Assembly (NCBI GenBank): GCA_030684755.1
Contig: JAUXXN010000393.1
Location: forward strand, 1-11,984
Direction of reading: 5' to 3'
Source: Hydrogenophaga sp.
GTDB lineage: Bacteria > Pseudomonadota > Gammaproteobacteria > Burkholderiales > Burkholderiaceae_C
DNA: 11,984 bases
In this document: positions 1 through 5,514 of the stretch, piece after piece
Layout: each line of letters opens with the position of its first letter
How positions within the stretch are numbered: the first letter of the stretch is position 1
Made by a program: the position numbers and the translations under genes
The notes under the pieces: model-generated
The model's input: the letters and a program-made list of their open reading frames with translations, nothing else
The model's database searches: none
Told to the model about the DNA's origin: nothing

Positions 1-227
1 GAGCACGGCCCCACCACCACGATCAGCCGGTCGTCTTGACCGTGCAGCACGCGAGAAATGGCGGCACGGCTTTGCTCCACCAGCGTTTGGCTGGTGGCCG
101 GGGTGGGCAGCCATTCTTGCAGCAGCGCCGGCGTGATGAGCGGGCGCACGGCGCCAATGCGCAGATCGTCGATGCGGGTGGTGTCGTGGGTGGACAGCGG
201 GGTGGAGGTGCGTTGGGCGTGGGTCAT
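1..227 (-). CDS. aroG: DAHP synthase (3-deoxy-7-phosphoheptulonate synthase), N-terminal part, cut by window edge
   Basis: Class I DAHP synthase condenses phosphoenolpyruvate with erythrose 4-phosphate, the first step of the shikimate pathway to aromatic amino acids, in the cytoplasm. Only the first 75 codons are in the window, read leftward from ATG at 227. They contain DDLRIGAVRPL near residue 21 and, at the very edge, GQDDRLIVVVGPC. These match in order the N-terminus of E. coli AroG (DDLRI, then DDRLLVVIGPCS), where the GPC segment begins the catalytic barrel. The DDLRI start favours the AroG-like branch over AroF, but the effector specificity (Phe, Tyr or Trp) cannot be told from this fragment. 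No strong Shine-Dalgarno sequence lies just before the ATG. The upstream lipoprotein gene ends 61 bp away in the same direction, with a 15-bp palindrome in between. The identity is fairly secure; the exact symbol is less so. Confidence 0.85.
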   Translation of the reverse strand, partial: MTHAQRTSTPLSTHDTTRIDDLRIGAVRPLITPALLQEWLPTPATSQTLVEQSRAAISRVLHGQDDRLIVVVGPC

Positions 228-276
228 AGCCAAGTATTGTCGCGCGGCCTCCGTGGAACGCTGGTGGCTGCCCGCG

Positions 277-291
277 TGAGCACGGTGCTCA
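277..291. promoter_or_regulatory. 15-bp perfect palindrome, possible operator upstream of aroG
   Basis: TGAGCACGGTGCTCA has perfect 7-bp arms around one central base. It overlaps the TGA stop of the lipoprotein gene and ends 50 bp before the aroG start codon. The one-base centre makes an RNA hairpin unlikely and suits a dimeric protein site. It does not resemble the TyrR box known for E. coli aro genes. Function is inferred from position only; chance occurrence in GC-rich DNA is possible. Confidence 0.25.
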
Positions 292-792
292 GGGGCGCCG
301 AAAGGCGGTCGGCTGACTGGCCCAGTAACGGTTGTCCAGCCGGTCCAGCCGCACCGTGCCGCCGGTGGACGGCGCGTGCACAAAGCGGCCGTCGCCCACA
401 TAAATGCCCGCGTGAAAGGGGCGGCCCGAACCAAAAATCACCAGGTCACCGGTGCGCCGTTCGCGCGCGCTCACCGCTTGGCCAAAACCGGACAGCTGCG
501 CCACCGTGCGCGGCGGGGCCACGCCGGTGCGGTTTTTGTAGACATAGCCAATCAGCCCGCTGCAGTCGAACCCACTCTCGGGTGTGTTCCCGCCGTAGCG
601 GTAAGGCGTGCCCACCAGTCCCAGCGCGTGGATGGCGATGTCGCTCGACGTTTCAGCTTGCTGCGGTCGCTGCGGCACCGGTGGCGTGCTGCCACAGCCC
701 GTCAGCAGCAGAGCGCACAGCAGCACGCACCACGGTACCCAGCGGGCAAGCCATGGCTGGATGGGGGGCGGAAGCAAGGGATGGCACTTCAT
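289..792 (-). CDS. NlpC/P60 family lipoprotein, probable cell-wall endopeptidase
   Basis: The 167-residue product is a predicted outer- or inner-membrane lipoprotein. It has a basic/hydrophobic N-terminus, a hydrophobic core at about residues 20-31 and the lipobox LLTGC with Cys33 as the lipidation site. The NlpC/P60 domain fills the rest: GTPYRYGG near 61-68, FDCSGL with the catalytic Cys77, FHAGIYVG with His127, and FVHAPSTGG with His139 as the third polar residue. Family members cleave peptide cross-links in peptidoglycan, typically D-glutamyl-meso-diaminopimelate bonds, in the periplasm. The catalytic set looks complete, so I expect an active enzyme. Length and layout match small Spr/NlpC-type lipoproteins. 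The start at 792 precedes the signal peptide by the usual distance, but there is no clear Shine-Dalgarno sequence. Instead, two DnaA-box 9-mers lie just upstream. The exonuclease gene ends 32 bp upstream on the same strand, so co-transcription is plausible. Confidence 0.9.
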   Translation of the reverse strand: MKCHPLLPPPIQPWLARWVPWCVLLCALLLTGCGSTPPVPQRPQQAETSSDIAIHALGLVGTPYRYGGNTPESGFDCSGLIGYVYKNRTGVAPPRTVAQLSGFGQAVSARERRTGDLVIFGSGRPFHAGIYVGDGRFVHAPSTGGTVRLDRLDNRYWASQPTAFRRP

Positions 793-801
793 GGCTCAAC
801 G

Positions 802-837
802 TGTGGATAAACCTGTGGATAAATCTATGGACAAACG
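802..837. repeat. Three tandem 12-bp units carrying two perfect DnaA boxes and one degenerate box
   Basis: On the plus strand TGTGGATAA occurs at 802-810 and 814-822, followed by TATGGACAA at 826-834. All three have the same orientation and a 12-bp period (units ending ACC, ATC, ACG). The complement TTATCCACA is the consensus high-affinity DnaA box (as in E. coli oriC R1); the third copy has two mismatches. The array fills the gap between the exonuclease and the lipoprotein, and the third unit supplies the exonuclease TAG stop (825-827). It may be a DnaA-responsive regulatory or titration site. It is not an obvious oriC, since no dnaA/dnaN or AT-rich unwinding region is present. Confidence 0.6.
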
Positions 838-1469
838 CCTGTGGCGGCGCAGCTGGGTGGCGCTGCCGTGGCCCGCGCCAGAAATTTCGGCAAGGTGGCG
901 CGCGCGCAGGCTTGCAGCGAGCACAGAAAGCGGTGGTCGGGCTCGGCCACACCGTGGCGCGTGCGCAAATCGTGCTGAATGCGTTGCAGCAGTTCAGCCG
1001 CCATTTCCGCGTCGGCCAACGCCCGGTGGGCGCGCCCGGTGCGCGGCAGCTGAAAAAAGTCCACCAAGTGACCCAGCTTGTGGCTCGGCGCTTCGGGGTA
1101 CAGCCGTCGCGAGAGCAGCACGGTGCAGGCAAACGGCTGCGGCGCGGGCACCCCGGTGAGCGCGAGTTCGGCCACCCAGTAGCGGCGATCAAACGATGCG
1201 TTGTGCGCCACCATGGGCGTGTCGCCCACAAAACGGGCCGCCTCGGCCATCACGGCGCTGGCCGGTGGCGCGGCCCGCACCATGGCGTTGGTGATGCCGG
1301 TGAGCTGGGTGATGAACGGCGGGATGTACAGGCCCGCGTTCATCAGGCTCTGAAAGCGGTCCACCGTGCGCCCGTTTTCGGTCAGCACAATGGCCACCTC
1401 GGTGGCTCGGTCGCCTTGGCTGGGAGAAATGCCGGTGGTTTCGAAGTCGATGACGGCGATGCGGGACAT
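825..1469 (-). CDS. DEDDh 3'-5' exonuclease, DNA polymerase III epsilon-like
   Basis: The 214-residue protein belongs to the DnaQ-like RNase T/exonuclease superfamily, which removes nucleotides from 3' ends using two metal ions. All five DEDDh residues are visible: Asp8 and Glu10 in VIDFETTG (ExoI), Asp94 in HNASFD (ExoII), and His148 and Asp153 in HRALADAE (ExoIII, His-x4-Asp). The tail after about residue 160 has no clear domain and lacks a recognisable polymerase-clamp or PolIII-alpha binding region, so it need not be the replicative proofreading subunit. Free-standing epsilon-like exonucleases are common in Burkholderiales and usually have poorly known roles in DNA or RNA repair. The start at 1469 places the ExoI motif at the usual distance from the N-terminus. 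The ferredoxin gene ends 43 bp upstream on the same strand. The C-terminal stop codon falls inside the third unit of the DnaA-box repeat. Confidence 0.88.
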   Translation of the reverse strand: MSRIAVIDFETTGISPSQGDRATEVAIVLTENGRTVDRFQSLMNAGLYIPPFITQLTGITNAMVRAAPPASAVMAEAARFVGDTPMVAHNASFDRRYWVAELALTGVPAPQPFACTVLLSRRLYPEAPSHKLGHLVDFFQLPRTGRAHRALADAEMAAELLQRIQHDLRTRHGVAEPDHRFLCSLQACARATLPKFLARATAAPPSCAATGVCP

Positions 1470-1512
1470 GAGGATTTCGCTCGTTCTGAGAGATTACGCA
1501 GTGGCGCTTATG

Positions 1513-1764
1513 TTATTCCTCGCCCGCGCTGGCGCGAGGGGTGGCAGATTTTGGCCAGCGCACCATGGAAATGGCATCGAACGGGCACTTCAGCGCACAC
1601 AAAGCACAGCCGGTGCAGCCCGGCGCGTCGTGCAACTGCGAAAACTTCTTCCATTGCTTCACGCCCAGCGACAACACATGCGGTGGGCAAACCGCCACGC
1701 ACCAGCCGCAGCCGGTGCAGCGGTTCGTGTCAACAGCGGGCAATGCCTTTCGAGGGGTGACCAT
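1513..1764 (-). CDS. Small 2x[4Fe-4S] ferredoxin
   Basis: The 83-residue protein has two cysteine clusters. The first is CTGCGWCVAVCP, with Cys16, Cys19, Cys22 and Cys26; the second is CTGCALCALKCP, with Cys50, Cys53, Cys56 and Cys60. Each is a complete CxxCxxCxxxCP motif, so two [4Fe-4S] clusters are expected. The clusters are about 24 residues apart, with a basic linker (GVKQWKK) between them. This is a bacterial-type soluble electron carrier acting in the cytoplasm. No extra domain, signal peptide or membrane segment is present, and the last 14 residues are low-complexity. Neither neighbour is a redox enzyme, so its partner cannot be deduced. The ATG at 1764 is the start closest to the first cluster. 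The gene lies 43 bp before the exonuclease and just after the terminator of the RRM gene, so it probably has its own promoter in the roughly 50 bp between. Confidence 0.88.
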   Translation of the reverse strand: MVTPRKALPAVDTNRCTGCGWCVAVCPPHVLSLGVKQWKKFSQLHDAPGCTGCALCALKCPFDAISMVRWPKSATPRASAGEE

Positions 1765-1814
1765 GGCGTTATTGTGAAGCGGTATGCAGCCCAGTAAAAC
1801 CCATTTTTAGGCCC

Positions 1815-1841
1815 AAAAAAACCGGCACCAAGGCCGGTTTT
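1815..1841 (-). terminator. Rho-independent terminator of the RRM gene
   Basis: In minus-strand transcripts, AAAACCGGC and GCCGGTTTT (1841-1833 and 1826-1818) form a 9-bp stem around a 6-base loop. A run of seven U (1821-1815) begins in the stem and continues past it. The stem starts 22 bp after the RRM stop codon, the expected place. It separates the RRM transcript from the ferredoxin gene downstream. Confidence 0.85.
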
Positions 1842-1862
1842 CAAACTTGCAGCGAAAAGCAA

Positions 1863-2165
1863 TCAGTAAGCGCTGCGCCCGCCTCGCTGGCCGCCGCCAT
1901 AGCCGCCAGCGCCCGCTTCTTTCGGGCGCGAGATGTTCACCACAATCGAGCGGCCACCTACCGACATTCCGTTGAGCGCCTGAATCGCCGCATCTGCTTG
2001 CTCGCTCGTGCCCATTTCAACAAAGCCAAAACCTTTGGAGCGGCCCGTGTCGCGGTCCATCATCACTTTGGCCGACGTGACATCGCCGTACTCGGAAAAA
2101 TTGTGGCGCAGGGCGTTGTCGTCAGCGTTAAAGGGCAGGTTACCCACGTAAAGTTTGGTGCTCAT
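1863..2165 (-). CDS. RRM-domain RNA-binding protein with glycine-rich tail
   Basis: The 100-residue protein is essentially one RNA recognition motif. RNP2 is LYVGNL at residues 5-10 and RNP1 is RSKGFGFVEM at 42-51, with the aromatic residues that stack on RNA bases present (Tyr6, Phe46, Phe48). The tail after residue 82 is rich in Gly, Arg and Tyr (GAGGYGGGQRGGRSAY). This layout matches bacterial single-RRM proteins such as cyanobacterial Rbp, which bind single-stranded RNA; several of those are cold-induced. A target cannot be read from the sequence. ATG at 2165 was chosen because it begins the canonical MSTKLYVGNL N-terminus and follows an AAAGG Shine-Dalgarno-like element. A longer in-frame extension exists up to 2363 but looks non-coding. 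The gene is monocistronic: a strong terminator follows, and a long structured leader with a terminator-like hairpin precedes it. Confidence 0.93.
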   Translation of the reverse strand: MSTKLYVGNLPFNADDNALRHNFSEYGDVTSAKVMMDRDTGRSKGFGFVEMGTSEQADAAIQALNGMSVGGRSIVVNISRPKEAGAGGYGGGQRGGRSAY

Positions 2166-2219
2166 ACAAGAGCCTTTCAGAGAGAGGCGCCGTGACCCGG
2201 AACAACCCGGCGGCGCAGG

Positions 2220-2245
2220 AAAAAGCGGCGCCCAGCAGACGCCGC
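2220..2245 (-). terminator. Terminator-like hairpin in the RRM gene leader, possible attenuator
   Basis: Minus-strand RNA would fold GCGGCGUC/GGCGCCGC (2245-2238 with 2232-2225; one U-G pair) around a 5-base loop. UUUUU (2224-2220) follows directly. It ends about 54 bases before the RRM start codon and about 400 bases beyond the kinase stop, so it belongs to the leader. Downstream, CGGCGCC (2192-2186) is complementary to GGCGCCG of the 3' arm. A second CGCCGC (2215-2210) could instead pair with the 5' arm. Mutually exclusive folds are therefore possible. GC-rich composition makes such pairings cheap, hence moderate confidence. Confidence 0.45.
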
Positions 2246-2527
2246 AGGAAGGGTGCCGTGTTTGCCGGGGCAGAACACACGCACAAAAAAACAGGAAGTA
2301 GGGTCCGAGCCAGTGGCCCGACTGTGTTGGGCTGGATCGGCGGTGGGATAAAAATTGGCCCACTGGGCACAGGTTCAGGAGGGTTGACAGGAAAATGCCC
2401 GTCGGTTGGTGGCCGGCAGCCGGTCCCTAAACTGCGGCTGCGGCTTAACCCAAAGCCACATCATATTCTGCAAAGCCATTTCGCTTCGCCACACCCGACG
2501 CCAGAACAGCAGTTCTCATTTTGAACA

Positions 2528-2558
2528 TGGGCTGGATCCGCTTGACAACGCCAGCCCA
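2528..2558 (-). terminator. Inverted repeat after the histidine kinase, weak terminator candidate
   Basis: TGGGCTGG (2528-2535) and CCAGCCCA (2551-2558) are perfect 8-bp arms around a 15-base loop, about 90 bp beyond the kinase stop codon in the direction of transcription. No U-run follows on the minus strand, so it is not a standard intrinsic terminator. It may be a 3'-end stabilising hairpin or chance. Confidence 0.25.
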
Positions 2559-2649
2559 CAACCTAGCCTTTTCCCAGCGGGAAAGTGGCAAAACATCCCT
2601 TTACGTGGTGTCTGAGCGCGCAATGCCTGCAACATCACAAATCACCCCT

Positions 2650-4686
2650 TCAAGCCACCGGCAAGGTAAACCGGAACACAGTGCCGCGTGGCGGGTGCGG
2701 TTCGAAGGTAAGTGCGCCGCCGTGTTGTTCGATGACGGTGCGGCACAGGCTGAGTCCCAGGCCCATTCCTTCGGTTTTCGTGGTGAAAAACGGGGTGAAG
2801 AGCTTGGCCTGCACGTCGGCGCTGAGGCCATGGCCCCGATCGATCACCTTGAATTCGACCCAGGATTTTTGGGCTTGCCCGCCCATGGACACGCCCGACT
2901 GCAGGCGTGGCTGCGAAACCGACAGCGTGAGAACGCGCTCAGGGGCGGGCGGGTCGCCATCGGGCATGGCTTGCATGCCGTTGCGGGCCAGGTTGAGCAG
3001 CACTTGTTCGATCATGGTGCGGTCGCACAGCACAAGGGGAATGACGGGTGGTATGTCGATGTGTACGCGAATGCGTTGTTTTTTAGCTTGCAAACCCAAC
3101 AAGGGAGAGATGGCGTCGATAAGACTTTGCGGAGCCACGGCTTCGCGCACTTGCTCGCGCCGCCGCACGAAGTCGGCCACGCTTTTGATGACACGCCCGG
3201 CGCGCTCAGCCTGTTCGCTGATGCGGCGCATGGCGAGTTGCAGGTCTTCGTGAGGCAGGGCTTGGGTGTTGTCACCCAGCAGGTTGAGGGTGCCGGTGGC
3301 GTAGCTGGCGATGGCGGCCAGGGGTTGGTTGAGCTCATGGCTGAGCAGCGAGGCCATTTCGCCCACGGTGGCCAGGCGCGCGGTGGCTTGCAGGCGATCT
3401 TGGCTGGCGCGGTTGATATCTTCCACGCGGCGTTGTTCGGTGAGGTCGATGATGGCGCTCATGTAGCCGGTTTGCACGCCTTGTGCGTCGATCAGCGGGG
3501 CTTCGATGATGAGCACCGGAAAGCGTGTGCCGTCGCTGCGTTGAAACATGGACTCGTAGCCTTCGCGCGGCAGCGTTTGCCCGGCCAGGCGCACGGCTTG
3601 GCGCTGTTGGTATTCGTCAATCAGTTCGGGGGGCCACCAGGGCGCGGGCAGGCCGGTGCCGATGAGTTGTTCGGCGCTGTAGCCCACCATTTGGCAAAAC
3701 GCGGGGTTGACGTAGGTGACGCGACCGTCCATGCCGCGCGCGCGCAGGCCGGTGACGAGGGAGTTTTCCATGGCTTTGCGAAAGGCCAGGGCGTTGGCCA
3801 CGTCGAGCTCGGCGCGTTGTCGTCGGCGCATGTCGCGCCCGAGCAGCGCCAGCACGGCGAGCAAGGCCAGCGAGAGGGCGGTCACCACAGCGCTGAGCAC
3901 GTTGGGGAACAGGCCAACGGCTTGGCGCGGGCTTTCCATGCGCAGCATGAAGGTGTGGCCTGGCAGGTCCAGTAAGGTGTTGGCCTGAAGGGTGCTGCGG
4001 TTGTTGTTGACCGTGCTGTGCAAGGCGAGTCGGGTGCCGTCGGGCTCGATGAAGGACAGGCCACGGCCGCGCAGCAGGGTTTTGTTGGTGAGTTCGCTGA
4101 GCAGGCCTGGCAGGGAGTAGGTGACGATCAGAAAGCCGTTGGCTACCCCGGAGCGCACCACGGGCAAGCACATTTCCATCAGCTCCAAACCCTGGCCGCC
4201 GCTGACGGGCCAAAAGTAGCTGGGGGAGAACGCAGGGCCCGAGAGGCGCTTGGCGTTGTCGCAGGCTTGGCGCACATCGGGCAGGGCTTGCTCGCGGTTG
4301 AGGTAGTCGGTGAGGTTGGCGAGGTAGGGGGTGTCGCGGTGGGCGCGCAGGGCCAGACTGTTGCTGCGCCATTCGAGCCGCACCATTTCGCGGTGGGTGC
4401 CGAGCAGTTCGGCGGCCGGTGCGGCCCATGAACCGTCGGTGGGCGCCACGCTGTGCAGCGATTGCAGGGTTTGAACGTTGCGAAACAATTCGCTGCGGAT
4501 GTCACTGGCCACTTGGGCCGCGTCGTGCTCCAGCGTGGCTTGGTCGCGGCCCTCTTCGTATTCGGCGGCCAGAAACACCAGCACGCCCAGCAGCAGCCCC
4601 ACCAGCAGCAGCAGTGCACCCCACAGCAGCCAGCGGCGCGAGCGCAGGCTGTGGCGTGGTGCTGTGGCGACGGGTTGGGTGTTCAC
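2650..4686 (-). CDS. Membrane-bound PAS sensor histidine kinase (FixL/DctB-like HisKA class)
   Basis: The 678-residue protein is a hybrid-free sensor kinase. It has a short cytoplasmic N-terminus, a first membrane helix at about 19-41 and a roughly 220-residue periplasmic region. The segment MVRLEWRSNS (101-110) in that region recalls CHASE-type sensors, but weakly. A second helix spans about 261-283, and one PAS domain covers about 305-415 (GRVTYVNPAFCQMVGYS; ends SAIIDLTEQRR). The kinase core has an H-box SHELNQPLAAI with phospho-acceptor His450, N-box NLARNGMQAM with Asn569, G1 DRGHG with Asp616, FTPFFTTK, and G2 GMGLGLSL, so it looks active. ELNQPLAAI is typical of the FixL/TodS/DctB group. 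The GTG start at 4686 overlaps the TGA of the amidase gene (GTGA) and there is no clear Shine-Dalgarno sequence, implying translational coupling. The next ATG would remove the first helix. No response regulator is adjacent, so partner and signal are unknown. Confidence 0.92.
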   Translation of the reverse strand: MNTQPVATAPRHSLRSRRWLLWGALLLLVGLLLGVLVFLAAEYEEGRDQATLEHDAAQVASDIRSELFRNVQTLQSLHSVAPTDGSWAAPAAELLGTHREMVRLEWRSNSLALRAHRDTPYLANLTDYLNREQALPDVRQACDNAKRLSGPAFSPSYFWPVSGGQGLELMEMCLPVVRSGVANGFLIVTYSLPGLLSELTNKTLLRGRGLSFIEPDGTRLALHSTVNNNRSTLQANTLLDLPGHTFMLRMESPRQAVGLFPNVLSAVVTALSLALLAVLALLGRDMRRRQRAELDVANALAFRKAMENSLVTGLRARGMDGRVTYVNPAFCQMVGYSAEQLIGTGLPAPWWPPELIDEYQQRQAVRLAGQTLPREGYESMFQRSDGTRFPVLIIEAPLIDAQGVQTGYMSAIIDLTEQRRVEDINRASQDRLQATARLATVGEMASLLSHELNQPLAAIASYATGTLNLLGDNTQALPHEDLQLAMRRISEQAERAGRVIKSVADFVRRREQVREAVAPQSLIDAISPLLGLQAKKQRIRVHIDIPPVIPLVLCDRTMIEQVLLNLARNGMQAMPDGDPPAPERVLTLSVSQPRLQSGVSMGGQAQKSWVEFKVIDRGHGLSADVQAKLFTPFFTTKTEGMGLGLSLCRTVIEQHGGALTFEPHPPRGTVFRFTLPVA

Positions 4687-5489
4687 AGCCGCCGATGTTG
4701 CAGCGCGGGCAGTTGCAGGCGCACGCTGCGCAGGCGCTCGCGGTCGATGTCGGCCAGCACCACGCCGGGGCCTTCGGCGTGCATGGCCATGATTTGACCC
4801 CAGGGGTCGATGACCATGCTGTGGCCCCAGGTGCGGCGGCCGTTTTCGTGGTTGCCGCCTTGGGCGCTGGCGATGACGTAGGCTTGGTTTTCGATGGCGC
4901 GAGCGCGCAACAGCACTTCCCAGTGGGCTTGGCCGGTGGTGTGGGTGAAGGCCGAGGGCACCAGCAGCACATCGGCGGCCAAGGCGCGGTAGAGCTCGCC
5001 AAAGCGCAGGTCGTAGCACACGCTTTGGCCCACGCGCCAGTTCTCGCCGCTGCGGGTTTTGCAGTCGAAGCTGGTGGGGGTGTTGCCGGCGCGCAGCACA
5101 TGGGCTTCGTCGTAGCTTTCGCGGCCGTTGTTGAAGCGAAACAGATGGATTTTGTCGTAGCGGCTGACTTGGTCGCCCCGGGTGTTGTAGACCATGGAGG
5201 CGTTGGCGGCGTGCAACGGGTCGTCGGTGGCCATGGGCAAGGTGCCGCCCACGATCCAGAGTTTGAGGTCGCGCGCGGCGTCGGACAAAAAGTCTTGCAC
5301 AGTGCCCAGACCGGGGGTTTCGGCGAGCAACAGTTTGTCGGCGTCTTGGTGGCCCATGAAGCAAAAGTATTCGGGCAGCACGGCGAGTTCGGCACCGGCG
5401 TTGGCGGCCTGGCGCAGCAGGCGCAGGGCTTCGCTGAGGTTGGCGTCGAGGCTGATGCCCGAGACCATTTGAATGGCGGCGACTTTCAT
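4683..5489 (-). CDS. Carbon-nitrogen hydrolase (nitrilase superfamily, Nit1/omega-amidase-like)
   Basis: The 268-residue cytoplasmic enzyme carries the complete Glu-Lys-Cys triad of the nitrilase superfamily: Glu40 in LAVLPEYF, Lys113 in RYDKIHLF and Cys158 in SVCYDLRFGELYRA. Members hydrolyse non-peptide C-N bonds through a thioester intermediate. CYDLRF and overall length place it near the Nit1/YbeM and omega-amidase branch, which acts on deaminated glutathione or alpha-keto-omega-amides and releases ammonia or an amine. The substrate is not provable from motifs. The ATG at 5489 is preferred over an upstream in-frame start at 5573 because AGGAG lies about 4 bases before it and MKVAAIQM is the usual N-terminus. 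The longer form would also overlap yhdP. It follows yhdP by 25 bp and overlaps the kinase start by 4 bp, so the three genes look like one operon. A nitrilase-family gene next to yhdP is a recurring arrangement in proteobacteria. Confidence 0.92.
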   Translation of the reverse strand: MKVAAIQMVSGISLDANLSEALRLLRQAANAGAELAVLPEYFCFMGHQDADKLLLAETPGLGTVQDFLSDAARDLKLWIVGGTLPMATDDPLHAANASMVYNTRGDQVSRYDKIHLFRFNNGRESYDEAHVLRAGNTPTSFDCKTRSGENWRVGQSVCYDLRFGELYRALAADVLLVPSAFTHTTGQAHWEVLLRARAIENQAYVIASAQGGNHENGRRTWGHSMVIDPWGQIMAMHAEGPGVVLADIDRERLRSVRLQLPALQHRRL

Positions 5490-5514
5490 GGCGGCTCCTG
5501 TTGGGGGGTTCGGG

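Larger units (their letters stand above)
2166..2649. other. 484-bp non-coding gap between the histidine kinase and the RRM gene
   Basis: I see no convincing gene in this stretch on either strand. It should hold the end of the kinase transcript and the promoter and leader of the RRM gene. It contains a terminator-like hairpin near the RRM gene (2220-2245), an 8-bp-arm inverted repeat at 2528-2558, a short hairpin TTTCCC-AGC-GGGAAA at 2570-2584, and a looser inverted repeat CCAGTGG/CCACTGG around 2310-2366. For the minus strand, TATGAT (2465-2460) could be a -10 box but has no good -35 partner, so the RRM promoter is not placed. No remnant of a response-regulator gene is visible. Confidence 0.6.

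Noticed and set aside
36..1760. Long plus-strand open frame of 574 codons antisense to four genes
   Set aside because: It runs across aroG, the lipoprotein, exonuclease and ferredoxin genes, all of which have intact family motifs on the minus strand. Its product is Arg/Gly/Ala-rich without domains. High GC with biased third positions explains it.
1765..1800. Promoter TTTACT-16-CACAAT upstream of the ferredoxin
   Set aside because: Only 4 of 6 matches in each box, and the start point would fall on the start codon; too weak to annotate.
2285..2291. Run of seven A (U-run on the minus strand) as another terminator
   Set aside because: No adequate stem precedes it in the minus-strand transcript.
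2166..2363. 66-residue N-terminal extension of the RRM protein
   Set aside because: The extension has no similarity to RRM proteins, while ATG at 2165 has a Shine-Dalgarno-like AAAGG and the canonical N-terminus; the leader hairpin also lies inside the extension.
2395..2430. Plus-strand mini-ORF MPVGWWPAAGP preceded by AGGAGGG, resembling a Trp leader peptide
   Set aside because: Spacing of about 11 bases is long, no attenuator follows it, and there is no plus-strand gene downstream for it to control.
2521..3975. Plus-strand open frame of 484 codons opposite the kinase
   Set aside because: Antisense shadow of the histidine kinase; the His/Gly/Ala-rich product has no recognisable motif and no good ribosome-binding site.
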